Under the pieces are notes generated by a model, which did no database searches, was not told the DNA's origin, and saw nothing but the letters and a program-made list of their open reading frames with translations. From contig NZ_CP035758.1 in the NCBI RefSeq assembly GCF_004208415.1, forward strand, positions 7,998,001 to 8,062,000: a DNA stretch of 64,000 nt. Direction: 5' to 3'. The DNA comes from Ktedonosporobacter rubrisoli (GTDB lineage Bacteria > Chloroflexota > Ktedonobacteria > Ktedonobacterales > Ktedonobacteraceae). Shown here one piece after another: positions 34,777 to 43,252 of the stretch. Within the stretch, counting starts at the first letter, position 1. Every line of letters begins with the position of its first letter. The translations under genes were made by a program, and so were the position numbers.

Positions 34777-35125
34777 AGACAATCTTTTGTTACCTTTCTG
34801 TATGGACTCTCATATACGTAGTGGTAAGAATGCGCCAAAAGGTCTGTTTTGCCGGCCATAGAGAAAAGATTTGTCTTTTTTCGCCTTGCGAAGTTGTATC
34901 TTGCTTATGATACAGCCGTAATCAAGCAAAGAGGAAGATCGGGAAGATGCGGCAATATAGTTACGTGGAGATCGTTCAAAGCCGAGTTCTATGCTTTTGC
35001 GAAGCGCTGGGCGCAACATGAGCATGTATCAGAAAAGCCTCTCGGCCGTGGAACAATGCCACAGCAAGAGGTCTTTACTCTGAGCGCGTCGTGGCGGGTT
35101 TGCGCAACCTGCCTGAACATTACCT
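34777..35125. other. Intergenic, 349 nt
   Basis: Upstream of the sigma fusion gene; should hold its promoter. No gene or dyad recognised. Confidence 0.4.
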
Positions 35126-36022
35126 CTAGGGCTTAAAGTAATGATCCTGGGCGAGATCCGCCAGGAGAGAGGGTTGCACGGGATGCCAGCCCAACCATTC
35201 TTGGGTCAGCGCGCTTGTGGCTGGGATGTCAGCTGAGAAGATATGCCCAAGCCAGCCGAAGTGTGCGCCGACTTCCTCTACAGGCAGCGAGACGACCGAA
35301 ACGCCCAGGCGGCGGCCAATGACCTCGGCGATCTCGCGCACCGGTATCCCTTCTTCGGCGACTGCGTGCAGGCGGGTGCCGGCTTTGGCGTTTTCCAGGG
35401 CCAGACGAAAAAGATGGGCCGCGTCAAGGCGATGCACGGCGGGCCAGCGATTTGTGCCGTCGCCAGGATAGGCCGAGACGCCTTTAGCGCGTGCGATGTT
35501 GATGAGGGCTGGAACAAAACCGTGGTCGCCCTCGCCATGGACCGAGGGTGGAAGGCGCACAACCAAGGCGCGCACGCCGCGCGCAACCAGCGAGAGCGCC
35601 GCTTCTTCCGAGCGTAGGCGAGCCCCCGCCGCCGAAGCAGGATCGCCAGTATCCTCCTCAGTCCCGAGGCGACCCGGTATCAGCGTGCCAGTTCCAGACG
35701 TCACGACAAACGGGCGACCGGACCCAACAAGCGTTGCACCGATTGTCTCGATGGCGTGCCTATCGGTCTGGGCTGCTGCTGCGAAGTCGGAAAAGTCGTG
35801 AATAAAGGCTGTATGAATCACGCCGTCCGCTATAGCTGCTCCGCTTCTCAAGCTGTCGAGATCATCAAGCGTACCGTGATGTACCTCTGCGCCGGCTGCG
35901 GAGAGAGCTGCCGCAGCTGTATCTGAGCGAGCAAGGCCAAGGACCTGGTGCCCGTTAGCTAAAAGCTCGCGCACGACAGCCGAGCCAACAAAGCCTGTTG
36001 CGCCGGTTACGAAAACTTTCAT
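35126..36022 (-). CDS. NAD(P)-binding extended SDR / epimerase-like protein
   Basis: A 298-residue atypical/extended SDR. It opens with the Rossmann motif V-T-G-A-T-G-F-V-G (residues 5-13), then L-A-R-S-D for coenzyme ribose binding, and V-V-T-S-G-T-G near residue 110. The canonical Y-x-x-x-K is not apparent; S-E-E-A takes its place, as in the DUF1731/YeeZ-like or dihydroflavonol-reductase-like atypical group. Substrate unknown. It is divergent from an XRE/MmyB regulator that often accompanies and controls such genes. Confidence 0.85.
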   Translation of the reverse strand: MKVFVTGATGFVGSAVVRELLANGHQVLGLARSDTAAAALSAAGAEVHHGTLDDLDSLRSGAAIADGVIHTAFIHDFSDFAAAAQTDRHAIETIGATLVGSGRPFVVTSGTGTLIPGRLGTEEDTGDPASAAGARLRSEEAALSLVARGVRALVVRLPPSVHGEGDHGFVPALINIARAKGVSAYPGDGTNRWPAVHRLDAAHLFRLALENAKAGTRLHAVAEEGIPVREIAEVIGRRLGVSVVSLPVEEVGAHFGWLGHIFSADIPATSALTQEWLGWHPVQPSLLADLAQDHYFKP

Positions 36023-36311
36023 CTAGAAATTCCTCCATTAAACTTATAGTTGGATTCTGATAGGGTGGCCATACGATAGGAGCGCCAATTCACAAAGCGC
36101 CGAGCGGAGCCGACAGCGAGCCCCTTTCCTCGCGGATAGGGCCCGGGCCTCCCTTGCTAGTTCTGGTTGGCACCCTCCGCCGGGTCCACTCACCTCATTC
36201 ATCAGTCACTAGTGTATAATGAGGAACATGTTTTAATAAGATAAGCATTTATCCAGGAACTAACACTTCTAGTTTAAGCTCATAGCAAAGAGTAGAGAAG
36301 GTCACTGCTTT

Positions 36312-37157
36312 ATGAAGCAATTAGCGTTGGAACATCATTACGAATTAAGCGCGTTCTTGCGCAGCCGCCGCGCCCGTATCTCGCCAGAGCAGGTCGGCTT
36401 ACCGAGAGGCATGCGCAGGCGGACACCCGGCTTACGGCGGGCAGAAGTCGCTCTGCTCGCCGGAGTAACTCCTGAATGGTATACCTGGCTTGAGCAGGGG
36501 CGGGATATTCACGTCTCCGTGCAGTTATTAGAAAACCTGGCAAGAATATTGCAGCTTGACGCCAACGAACGTGCGCATTTATTCTTACTCGCGCTAAGAC
36601 AGCCACCTCCAGTAGAGGCGCCTTCAGCGACGATAAGCCCAACCTTACAGCATTTTCTCGACCAGCTGGGAACAAGCCCCTCGTGCATCGTTGATGCTCG
36701 CCTGAATATTGTGGCGCGGAACCCCGCCTTCCTCGCCGTCTTTGGCGATGCCGGGAGGTCTGTGCGTGAGCAAAACTTGATCTGGAATATATTTACTTCT
36801 CCAGCGCGGCAAAGAATCGAGGACTGGGAGGAAGTCGCGCGGGTGTGCCTGGCGCAATTTCGCGCTGAATATGCGCGTTTCATCCATGATCCCTGGTGGG
36901 CCAGGCAGATCGCCGATTTGAGCCGGAACAGTGCTGAGTTTCGGGAATTGTGGGCTCTACATGACGTACGCAATATCTCGGAAGGGCACAAAGCGATGCA
37001 TCATCCGCTGGCCGGCAAACTGAGCTTTGATTTTCTCTTTTTTCAGACTGCCGATTCTCGCGATCTGTGCGTGCTAATTCACTCGCCACAGCCCGGCTCT
37101 GGAACCGCCGCAAAAATCGAGCAGCTTCTAAGCTCCCAGCTAGCCGTGAACGCCTGA
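36312..37157 (+). CDS. XRE-family regulator with MmyB-like ligand-binding domain
   Basis: This 281-residue regulator has an N-terminal helix-turn-helix of the XRE/Cro type (residues about 10-90; R-R-T-P-G-L-R-R-A-E-V-A-L-L-A-G-V-T-P-E-W-Y-T-W-L-E-Q-G-R is the MmyB family signature). A PAS-like MmyB ligand-binding domain follows (V-D-A-R-L-N-I-V-A-R-N-P-A onward). Many homologues repress a divergent SDR gene; here the SDR at 35126-36022 is in exactly that place. Confidence 0.93.
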   Translation: MKQLALEHHYELSAFLRSRRARISPEQVGLPRGMRRRTPGLRRAEVALLAGVTPEWYTWLEQGRDIHVSVQLLENLARILQLDANERAHLFLLALRQPPPVEAPSATISPTLQHFLDQLGTSPSCIVDARLNIVARNPAFLAVFGDAGRSVREQNLIWNIFTSPARQRIEDWEEVARVCLAQFRAEYARFIHDPWWARQIADLSRNSAEFRELWALHDVRNISEGHKAMHHPLAGKLSFDFLFFQTADSRDLCVLIHSPQPGSGTAAKIEQLLSSQLAVNA

Positions 37158-37228
37158 TGCACCTGCAGGAATAGACGCACATTGCCTATGCAATACCCGT
37201 ATAATCAGCCGAAGAGGAGATCTAGAGG

Positions 37229-37873
37229 ATGCTTCAATACAGCCACGAAGAGATTGCCCACAGCCTGATCCAGAATATCAAAGAGAGCTGTCAGGGCTAT
37301 GCTGCGCTCTGCCGCCAGCTTATGCTTCTACTAGCCGATGGCCAACCAGTGAGTCGGGCACAACTGGCCAGGGCCATGCGCTGGTCGCTCGCTGAGGTAG
37401 AAAGCGCGCTCAAAGCCATTGCCAAAATCGAATATAACGCTAAGGGAGATATCATAGGCGCCGTTTTGTCGCTGGAGCCCACGCCGCACCATATTAGCAT
37501 ACGCGGCCACGCGCTCTACACCTGGTGCGCGCTTGACACGCTCTTCTATCCTGTCGTCCTGCAGGAGCGCGCCTACGTAGAATCAGCCTGCCCCGTTACC
37601 CATGAGCTCGTCAGGCTCAGCGTAACGCCCGAAAAGCTAGAGCAGTTGGAGCCAGCCGGAGCCTATATCTCCCTCGTCCTACCCGAGGCCGCCGCTGTAC
37701 GCTGCGACATACGCGGCAACCTGTGCAATCATATCTATTTCTTCAGCTCAAAGCAGGCAGCAAGCACCTGGCAAGTTGCCCATCCCGACATAGTAATCTT
37801 ACCCATCGAGGAAGCCTATGCCATTGGACAGCGCGTGGCCAGAGAAGTCTATGCCCTGCCAGATCAGGCCTAG
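37229..37873 (+). CDS. merB: Organomercurial lyase-like protein
   Basis: The 214-residue product matches MerB. An N-terminal winged-helix-like part (residues 1-75) is followed by the catalytic core with Cys100 and Asp103 (Y-T-W-C-A-L-D-T), Cys121 (S-A-C-P-V-T) and Cys166 (N-L-C-N-H-I-Y-F-F). These sit at the spacing of Cys96, Asp99, Cys117 and Cys159 of plasmid R831b MerB, so the protonolysis triad is complete. It would cleave the C-Hg bond of organomercurials. No merA, merR or transporter is in the window, which is unusual. It ends tail to tail with an epimerase gene (stops overlap). Confidence 0.9.
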   Translation: MLQYSHEEIAHSLIQNIKESCQGYAALCRQLMLLLADGQPVSRAQLARAMRWSLAEVESALKAIAKIEYNAKGDIIGAVLSLEPTPHHISIRGHALYTWCALDTLFYPVVLQERAYVESACPVTHELVRLSVTPEKLEQLEPAGAYISLVLPEAAAVRCDIRGNLCNHIYFFSSKQAASTWQVAHPDIVILPIEEAYAIGQRVAREVYALPDQA

Positions 37874-38697
37874 CGCGGTCTGGCCGTAAGTTGCAAGATC
37901 AGCGTATGCGCGCTATGTGGCGCGATATTGAGCCTATCGGCGGGACGGTTGAGCCCATCGGCCGGCGTCACAATCGGCTCAAAGCAGACAAAGGCATGGT
38001 CGGGAGCCGTCACCGGTTCTGACCAGACCTGCATCATGTGCAAAGAGTACTGTCCACTGTGCGGCACCTCAGCGATCGTCAGCGTTCCTTTGTTGGGAAA
38101 CTGCAGCGCGACCTGGCGAGGAAAAGGATAGGGATTGTCGGGCGGATTGGTATCCCACTGAAAAGCATCAACTGAGAAGCCGGTAGGGCCGTCAGCCTTG
38201 AGACGCTTTTTATCCTCCTGCTTAATCGCAAAGTAGGGATGAAAGCCTGGCGCAATCGGCATTACCTCATCGTTGCGGTTCTCCATCGTCAACGTATAGG
38301 TAAGCGTCGCCTCACTCACTGCCACGGTAGACGTAAAAGTAAATTCGTAGGGATATTGCGGGCGCGTCACATCGCTGCTCTCAAGCTGTAAGCTGAGCGA
38401 AGTCTCGCTCTCCTCTGTCACCGTCCAGGGCAGATTGCGGCCAAAGCCGTGGATAGGCAAGGACGTCCCCTTCTCCTTAAAGATCCCATCCTTGAGGCGT
38501 GCAAAGTTAGGGATCATCAAAGGCAGCCCCCAGCGCGTCACATTGCCCGTCTCCTGAGGCCGATAGAGCACCTGCCAGGGTCCCACCTGAAAATGCGAGA
38601 CCAGGCAGATCTCAGGGATCACCCCTATCGTCGTATCGCCAGCACGCAGCACATGCTCGCGCGGCGTAGGAAACTGCATAGAATCAACCATAGACAA
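37870..38697 (-). CDS. Aldose 1-epimerase family (galactose mutarotase-like) protein
   Basis: A 275-residue protein of the aldose-1-epimerase/YeaD fold. It has P-G-F-H-P-Y-F with the catalytic-type His in the middle (about residue 155) and the beta-sandwich pattern (SLSLQLESSDVTR, YEFTFTSTVAVSEATLTYTLTMEN) before it. A Glu is found in F-V-C-F-E-P-I-V-T near the C-terminus, matching the general base Glu. It would interconvert anomers of a hexose or hexose phosphate. Its 3' end overlaps that of merB on the other strand. Confidence 0.85.
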   Translation of the reverse strand: MSMVDSMQFPTPREHVLRAGDTTIGVIPEICLVSHFQVGPWQVLYRPQETGNVTRWGLPLMIPNFARLKDGIFKEKGTSLPIHGFGRNLPWTVTEESETSLSLQLESSDVTRPQYPYEFTFTSTVAVSEATLTYTLTMENRNDEVMPIAPGFHPYFAIKQEDKKRLKADGPTGFSVDAFQWDTNPPDNPYPFPRQVALQFPNKGTLTIAEVPHSGQYSLHMMQVWSEPVTAPDHAFVCFEPIVTPADGLNRPADRLNIAPHSAHTLILQLTARPR

Positions 38698-39028
38698 ATC
38701 CTCCTTGTATAACTATCTCCAGGCTGTCAAGAGGCTGCATCGTCAAGCCCCCTTGAGAGCGGATAAATATTCCATTAATATTATGCCGCAAAAACCAATA
38801 GAGCCCGAATCGACTCGTGTTTTACCAGCGTGATGTGATAAACTAGACATACCACAGCCGTTGGTTTATCCCAATGCGGCTACGAAAGCTCATTCCTATT
38901 GCGTTTTCATGGAGGCGTGCTTATACTATATGATGACCAGATGTATATGTATCTAAGCACATATACCGCAAGGCATAAAGCAGACAACTTGTTCTGCACA
39001 TCCTGCTTCCAATAGCAAGTGGGGACCA
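38698..39028. other. Intergenic, 331 nt
   Basis: Divergent region between the epimerase gene and minC; AT-rich. No gene seen. It must hold the min-locus promoter. Confidence 0.45.
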
Positions 39029-39811
39029 ATGGTTATGGAGGACATTTCAGGTAAAGAGGCGTCGGAGGCACGAAAGCAACGAAGCAGACTGGAAAAGGAG
39101 GATAAACAGTCTGTGCAAGGATATATTGCCATAAAAGGAACACGTAGTGGCTTGCTTTTGACGCTGGAGCCAGAGACTCCTTTTGGCGAACTGCTAGATG
39201 CGCTCGCCGAGCGACTGTCGGAGGCCCCGACCTTTTTCCGGGGAGCCTCGCTAACGCTGGATACCAGTCGTCGAAGCCTTCGTGTAAGTGAGCAAATCCA
39301 ATTGGAAAATTTGCTAGCACATTATCAAATGTCAGTGCAACCTCTAGAGAAAGTGACAGAGGCACGCAGGGACGCAAAGAAAACGATAACATTACCGCTG
39401 GAGTCGTCCCCGCTTACCAATCCAGCGCGGGAGATAGTGCGTATGCAGCGCGATCCTCGTGAGTCGGATGACACACTCTTCTTAAGGCGCACAGTCCGCT
39501 CAGGACAGGCAATTCATCATCATAGTAATGTAGTTGTTCTTGGAGATGTCAATCCAGGAGCCGAAATAGTGGCGGGTGGAGATATCGTGGTCTGGGGAGT
39601 TTTGCGCGGCATGGTCCACGCAGGCTATCCCGATCATGAAGATGCCGTGGTCTGTTCACTCTTATTATCCCCCGTACAGCTACGCATTGCCCATTTATTA
39701 TCGCGGCCACCCGAAGGCTTTGAGGCGCAGCCCCGGCCCGAAGTAGCCACCATCAGACATGGGCAAATTGTTGTTGAGACGTGGATAAGCGGTCGTCCAC
39801 CCCGAAAGTAA
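39029..39811 (+). CDS. minC: Septum site-determining protein MinC
   Basis: The 260-residue protein has the MinC C-terminal beta-helix with R-S-G-Q-x-I-x-H-x-S-N-V-V-V-L-G-D-V-N-P-G-A-E-I-V-A-G-G-D-I-V-V-W-G-x-L-R-G-M-V-H-A-G at about residues 150-195. The N-terminal domain that inhibits FtsZ precedes it (K-G-x-R-S-G-L-L-L-T-L from about residue 36). A polar, charged tail of about 28 residues starts the protein. With MinD it blocks division near the poles. A 220-nt gap with a hairpin separates it from minD. Confidence 0.93.
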   Translation: MVMEDISGKEASEARKQRSRLEKEDKQSVQGYIAIKGTRSGLLLTLEPETPFGELLDALAERLSEAPTFFRGASLTLDTSRRSLRVSEQIQLENLLAHYQMSVQPLEKVTEARRDAKKTITLPLESSPLTNPAREIVRMQRDPRESDDTLFLRRTVRSGQAIHHHSNVVVLGDVNPGAEIVAGGDIVVWGVLRGMVHAGYPDHEDAVVCSLLLSPVQLRIAHLLSRPPEGFEAQPRPEVATIRHGQIVVETWISGRPPRK

Positions 39812-39850
39812 GGTAGCAAAAATAAAGTAAAAATACCCAACAAGCAGGTG

Positions 39851-39880
39851 TTTAGGGGCCTGCCAAGTGTTGCCCCTAAA
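39851..39880 (+). terminator. Hairpin between minC and minD
   Basis: TTTAGGGGC (39851-39859) pairs perfectly with GCCCCTAAA (39872-39880) across 12 nt. It may terminate or attenuate minC transcripts; no U-run is visible. Confidence 0.5.
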
Positions 39881-39946
39881 GCTCCCCGTGACATTCACGA
39901 AAGCTCCGTATCCCGAATGTGTACCTTTTTGATGCACAGCGGTTCG

Positions 39947-39990
39947 TGGTATACTAAATCACTGTAAAGAACAGAACGCACATTGTTCTG
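39947..39990 (+). promoter_or_regulatory. Possible minD promoter with dyad
   Basis: A TATACT box at about 39950 and an inverted repeat CAGAAC-N7-GTTCTG (39972-39990) lie 40-80 nt upstream of minD. This suggests that minD and minE have their own promoter in addition to any from minC. The -35 box is poor. Confidence 0.35.
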
Positions 39991-40031
39991 CGAACCTAAG
40001 TCTGAACAGAGTATTTCAATAGGGAGAGAGC

Positions 40032-40868
40032 ATGGACAGCAGGGTAATTACAATTACATCAGGTAAGGGTGGTGTTGGTAAGACCACGACAACTGCCAAT
40101 CTAGGCACTGCCCTTGCCATGCAGGGAAAGAAAGTCGCAGTTGTAGACTCAGATATCGGCTTGCGCAATCTTGATGCCGTGCTGGGCCTGGAGAATCGTA
40201 TTGTCTACGACCTGGTTGATGTAGTTGAGGGCCAGTGCCGCTTACGGCAAGCCTTGATCAAGGATAAACGTCTTCCCGAGCTCTACTTGTTACCTGCCGC
40301 CCAGACTCGCGATAAGAACGCTGTAAATAGTGTTCAGATGGAACAGCTATGCCAGCAGCTCCGCCAGGAGTTCGACTTCGTGGTAATTGACTCTCCCGCT
40401 GGCATCGAGCAGGGATTTCGTAATGCGATAATTGGAGCAGACGAGATTGTGATTGTGGCCAATCCCGAAATGGCCTCGGTACGCGATGCCGACCGCATTA
40501 TCGGCCTCGTTGAGGCGGCAGGTAAGCCCGAGCCACGCCTGATTCTCAATCGCTTGCGTCCAGAAATGGTCAAACGGGGCGATATGATGGATGTCGCGGA
40601 TGTTCTTGAAGTGTTGGGTATCGATCTATTAGGTATCGTCCCCGAGGATGAAGCGATAATTATTGCCACTAATAAAGGCGAACCCGCCGTCTATGAGAAG
40701 CGTTCGCGTGCCGGACGCGCTTTTTATCATGCCGCCCAGCGTATTCTCGGCGAGGAGATTCCCCTCGATGAGGTGGAAGATTCGCCAACGCTGCTCGAAA
40801 GGTTACGCCGTTTGGTCGGGTTTGGTCCAGCAGTGACCGGGAAGCAGGCGCGCTCCCAGTCATCCTAA
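40032..40868 (+). CDS. minD: Septum site-determining ATPase MinD
   Basis: The 278-residue MinD has the deviant Walker A G-K-G-G-V-G-K-T at residues 11-18, a switch region V-D-S-D-I-G-L-R-N-L-D, and L-Y-L-L-P-A-A-Q-T-R-D-K. The C-terminal amphipathic helix (L-L-E-R-L-R-R-L-V-G-F) is the membrane-targeting sequence. It binds ATP, dimerises on the membrane and recruits MinC; MinE stimulates its hydrolysis. An AGGGAGAG site precedes the ATG. It is 17 nt upstream of minE. Confidence 0.97.
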   Translation: MDSRVITITSGKGGVGKTTTTANLGTALAMQGKKVAVVDSDIGLRNLDAVLGLENRIVYDLVDVVEGQCRLRQALIKDKRLPELYLLPAAQTRDKNAVNSVQMEQLCQQLRQEFDFVVIDSPAGIEQGFRNAIIGADEIVIVANPEMASVRDADRIIGLVEAAGKPEPRLILNRLRPEMVKRGDMMDVADVLEVLGIDLLGIVPEDEAIIIATNKGEPAVYEKRSRAGRAFYHAAQRILGEEIPLDEVEDSPTLLERLRRLVGFGPAVTGKQARSQSS

Positions 40869-40885
40869 AAAGGGGGCAAGAAGAG

Positions 40886-41230
40886 ATGGGTGTTTTTGAG
40901 TTTATGGTCGGTCGAAAAAAGCCCACGCCGGGCGAGGTGGCCAAAGAACGCCTTAAGGTGGTTCTGGTCCACGATCGCCTGAAACTAAATCCTGAACTGC
41001 TCGAACTTATTAAGTCCGAACTTGTAGGCGTGCTCTCACGCCGCCTGGAGGTCGATGAGCAACAAATGCAGCTCTCTTTAACCCGCGAGGGAGGTTGGGA
41101 TAAACTTCTGGCTGATGTTCCGGTCAAGCGCCAGAAGGTCTCATTTGAATGGGACCCTCCTTCCTATACACCTTCATCCGATGTGCTCCGCGGCAAGCTG
41201 CACGTCGAGGAGAGCGAAGTTCAGGACTGA
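40886..41230 (+). CDS. minE: Cell division topological specificity factor MinE
   Basis: A 114-residue MinE. The N-terminal part contains A-K-E-R-L-K-V-V-L-V-H-D-R (about residues 19-31), the anti-MinCD helix/strand, and the topological-specificity domain follows (L-N-P-E-L-L-E-L-I-K-S-E-L, V-D-E-Q-Q-M-Q-L). The C-terminal extension of about 30 residues past V-P-V-K-R is longer than in E. coli MinE (88 residues). It activates the MinD ATPase and confines MinC action. In operon with minD and followed by a hairpin. Confidence 0.95.
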   Translation: MGVFEFMVGRKKPTPGEVAKERLKVVLVHDRLKLNPELLELIKSELVGVLSRRLEVDEQQMQLSLTREGGWDKLLADVPVKRQKVSFEWDPPSYTPSSDVLRGKLHVEESEVQD

Positions 41231-41238
41231 GCCGGGTC

Positions 41239-41272
41239 TTGCGAGTGCGGATCTTTCTCTTTGCTCGCAAGG
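41239..41272 (+). terminator. Terminator of the min operon
   Basis: CTTGCGAG (41239-41246) pairs with CTCGCAAG (41265-41272), directly after the minE stop. Confidence 0.6.
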
Positions 41273-42311
41273 TTGACCCCGACTCTATATCTTATACATT
41301 GACAATTACATCATTTCGATATGGCAATAAATAGATTACTCGATAAATTCGTTAAGAACTCGATAAGCAAAAACGGCGCATCTTAACTAAATCTCCATCT
41401 CTTCATAACCATTTGCGGACCCACGCGCATTACAATATCCACATGACCACTATCTGGTCACAAATTACGAAATGTGGTGGTAGTGTTTCCCCAGGAGGTA
41501 CTGTATTTATTGTTTCTTCTAAAACTCGTCTCGCGCCCTTACGTCTGTCTGGCTGCATGCTGTGATAGTGGAGCGCGCGGATGAAAAACGTATCTACGAG
41601 CATGACTTTCCCGTCGCGATAGTGAAGTGCCGATGTGTGAACACAAGGTGTTATGCATGAAGTAGACATGGCTCTTGGGCCATGGAGCTGCTGTCAGGAT
41701 GTGCAGGGGTGGCGTCCATCCACTGTGTGCGTGTTGGGAGTGGGGAAACGAGGCAATGCCAGGGTCTGTTTGTTCCCAGGTGTGGTGTGGTGGTTATGTT
41801 GTAGCGTCGTCAGCATGTGAGGTTGGGGGATGAGTCGGGTGGAGCTGCCGAGGCTGTTTGTTGGCGGGAGCAAATCGTCCTGGGGGTTGGTGGTGCGGTG
41901 GTTAGTTTGTGGTGGCATTGCAACGTAGGAGGTTGTGTGGATTATTCGCCCTGAGTGGATGGTGTGGTGCTGGGAGTGTGTTCCACGCCGCGCGCTGAAG
42001 TTTGCCGGTAGTCGCTACCGGCACTTCAGTGTCGCGATGGGACAGTGCTTCTGTTCTACTGAAGGGTCATGTGGGTGAGTAGGGTGAGTAGGGTCAGCAG
42101 AGCGAGTAGACTACATAGAAGGATAAAGGATGACCGTCAAGTAAAGCAGCCTGTTGCAAAGCGTGAAGAGTGTAAGGACCCTGCCGCTAACTTTGAGCTT
42201 ACAGGGTTACAGTCTATCAGACAGTGCAATGCGGGGGTAAGCAGGGCTCTCTGGCCCGCTTACATGCGACGCTGCATTTCAACAGGGAGAGTTGCGCAAC
42301 GGCGCAGATCG
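41273..42311. other. Gene-poor, strand-skewed 1-kb region
   Basis: No convincing gene in more than 1 kb. From about 41680 to 41990 the plus strand is strikingly rich in G and T, with many GTGG/GTTG/GGGG runs, and poor in A and C. A long hairpin closes the stretch at 41995-42029. It may be a structured non-coding RNA on either strand or an unusual replication or repeat sequence. Confidence 0.5.
41995..42029. terminator. Long hairpin ending the GT-rich region
   Basis: CTGAAGT, two unpaired T, GCCGGTAG, loop TCG, CTACCGGC, ACTTCAG: a 15-bp stem with a 2-nt bulge. It could be a terminator or the 3' end of a structured RNA. Confidence 0.55.
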
Positions 42312-42773
42312 ATGATCATGAGAGGATTATGGCTGTCAAGCTTCAGCTATAGGACGCGTATTTATTTCTATGCCATCCTCACGGCTATTTTGCTGCTTGG
42401 GGGCATGGTTTTCGCCATAGCCGTATTGGGCTTGTGGGCACTCCTTGTATTTTTAGCTCTGATCTGGTTGGCGATGGCCGCCATTACCAGCCGGCTTTTA
42501 TATCGCGAGATACGCCATGTAATTGGGGCGCTTTCAAAGCTGCCAGCTGAGCAACCTGTCAAGAAGGAGGGCGCCGCCGAAGACATCCCGGCCACGCCTT
42601 ATTTCCCGGAGACGCCCATGCCCTCTACGCCGCTTATTCGGGTGTTAGAGACGATAGATCTCTCTTCATCCGATGTTGAGCACTTCCTCGCAGGCTCTGC
42701 TGAGGGGCAGGCCGAGTCGGCTTCGCGCGAGGAGCCGGTGAGCCAGGCTGATGTTTCTGTCGGCGAAGAATAA
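42312..42773 (+). CDS. Small membrane protein with acidic tail
   Basis: With the start at 42312 the product has about 153 residues: a basic N-terminus, two adjoining transmembrane segments (residues about 15-58), then a cytoplasmic tail rich in Glu/Pro (K-K-E-G-A-A-E-D-I-P, L-S-S-S-D-V-E-H-F-L). The frame is open further upstream (an ATG at 42264), and no strong ribosome site decides the start. Family unknown. Position 1.1 kb after minE gives no clear link. Confidence 0.55.
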   Translation: MIMRGLWLSSFSYRTRIYFYAILTAILLLGGMVFAIAVLGLWALLVFLALIWLAMAAITSRLLYREIRHVIGALSKLPAEQPVKKEGAAEDIPATPYFPETPMPSTPLIRVLETIDLSSSDVEHFLAGSAEGQAESASREEPVSQADVSVGEE

Positions 42774-43252
42774 GGCACTCAATAAAAGTGGATGCCCTGT
42801 GGAATTGCTATGTTTTTCGCTGAGGATCTGAGAATGTTCCCGAATACCTCCCTTCCTTTCCTTGATTGGTTGGGGGCGTTCGGGATCTGCTTTCTACACG
42901 GTGCGCAGTATTCTTGAGCTATTAAGCTCTTACTTCTACGCGACTTTCTCCACCCCAACCACTGATATCAAATCAGTTTGAAGAGGGTGCATTCTCACAA
43001 TGGCGCCGCCAGGTCACGCTACTCTATTTGGTAAGTACTCAAGCTGATTTGATATGATATCTGCAATGGGTAAACTAGTTAGAGGCATCCTGTGAGGAGC
43101 GCTTGTCCGAAGGCTTCTTGTAATACCTCTGGAGTAGGTGCTCCTACCTGCGCAAAATAGAACATACCACAAGGAAAACTGATCAGCGCTCGTCAGAACA
43201 TAATATATGTCAGGAGGTTCTGTAGGAGAAGGAAGTTCTGCTCTCCTAGCAT
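42774..43252. other. Intergenic, 479 nt, with a spaced inverted repeat
   Basis: No gene seen. It contains the 17-bp inverted repeat pair at 42965 and 43039. It separates two convergent genes. Confidence 0.5.
42965..43055. repeat. MITE-like inverted repeat pair
   Basis: ATATCAAATCAGTTTGA (42965-42981) and TCAAGCTGATTTGATAT (43039-43055) are inverted repeats with one mismatch in 17, enclosing 57 nt. No target-site duplication is evident. Confidence 0.5.

Noticed and set aside
35243..35805. Long plus-strand frames opposite the SDR gene
   Set aside because: Antisense shadows of a well-conserved SDR; no ribosome sites or family resemblance.
41694..41918. Minus-strand open frame in the GT-skewed region
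   Set aside because: Its Pro/His/Thr-rich product only reflects the base skew; no ribosome site, no family resemblance.
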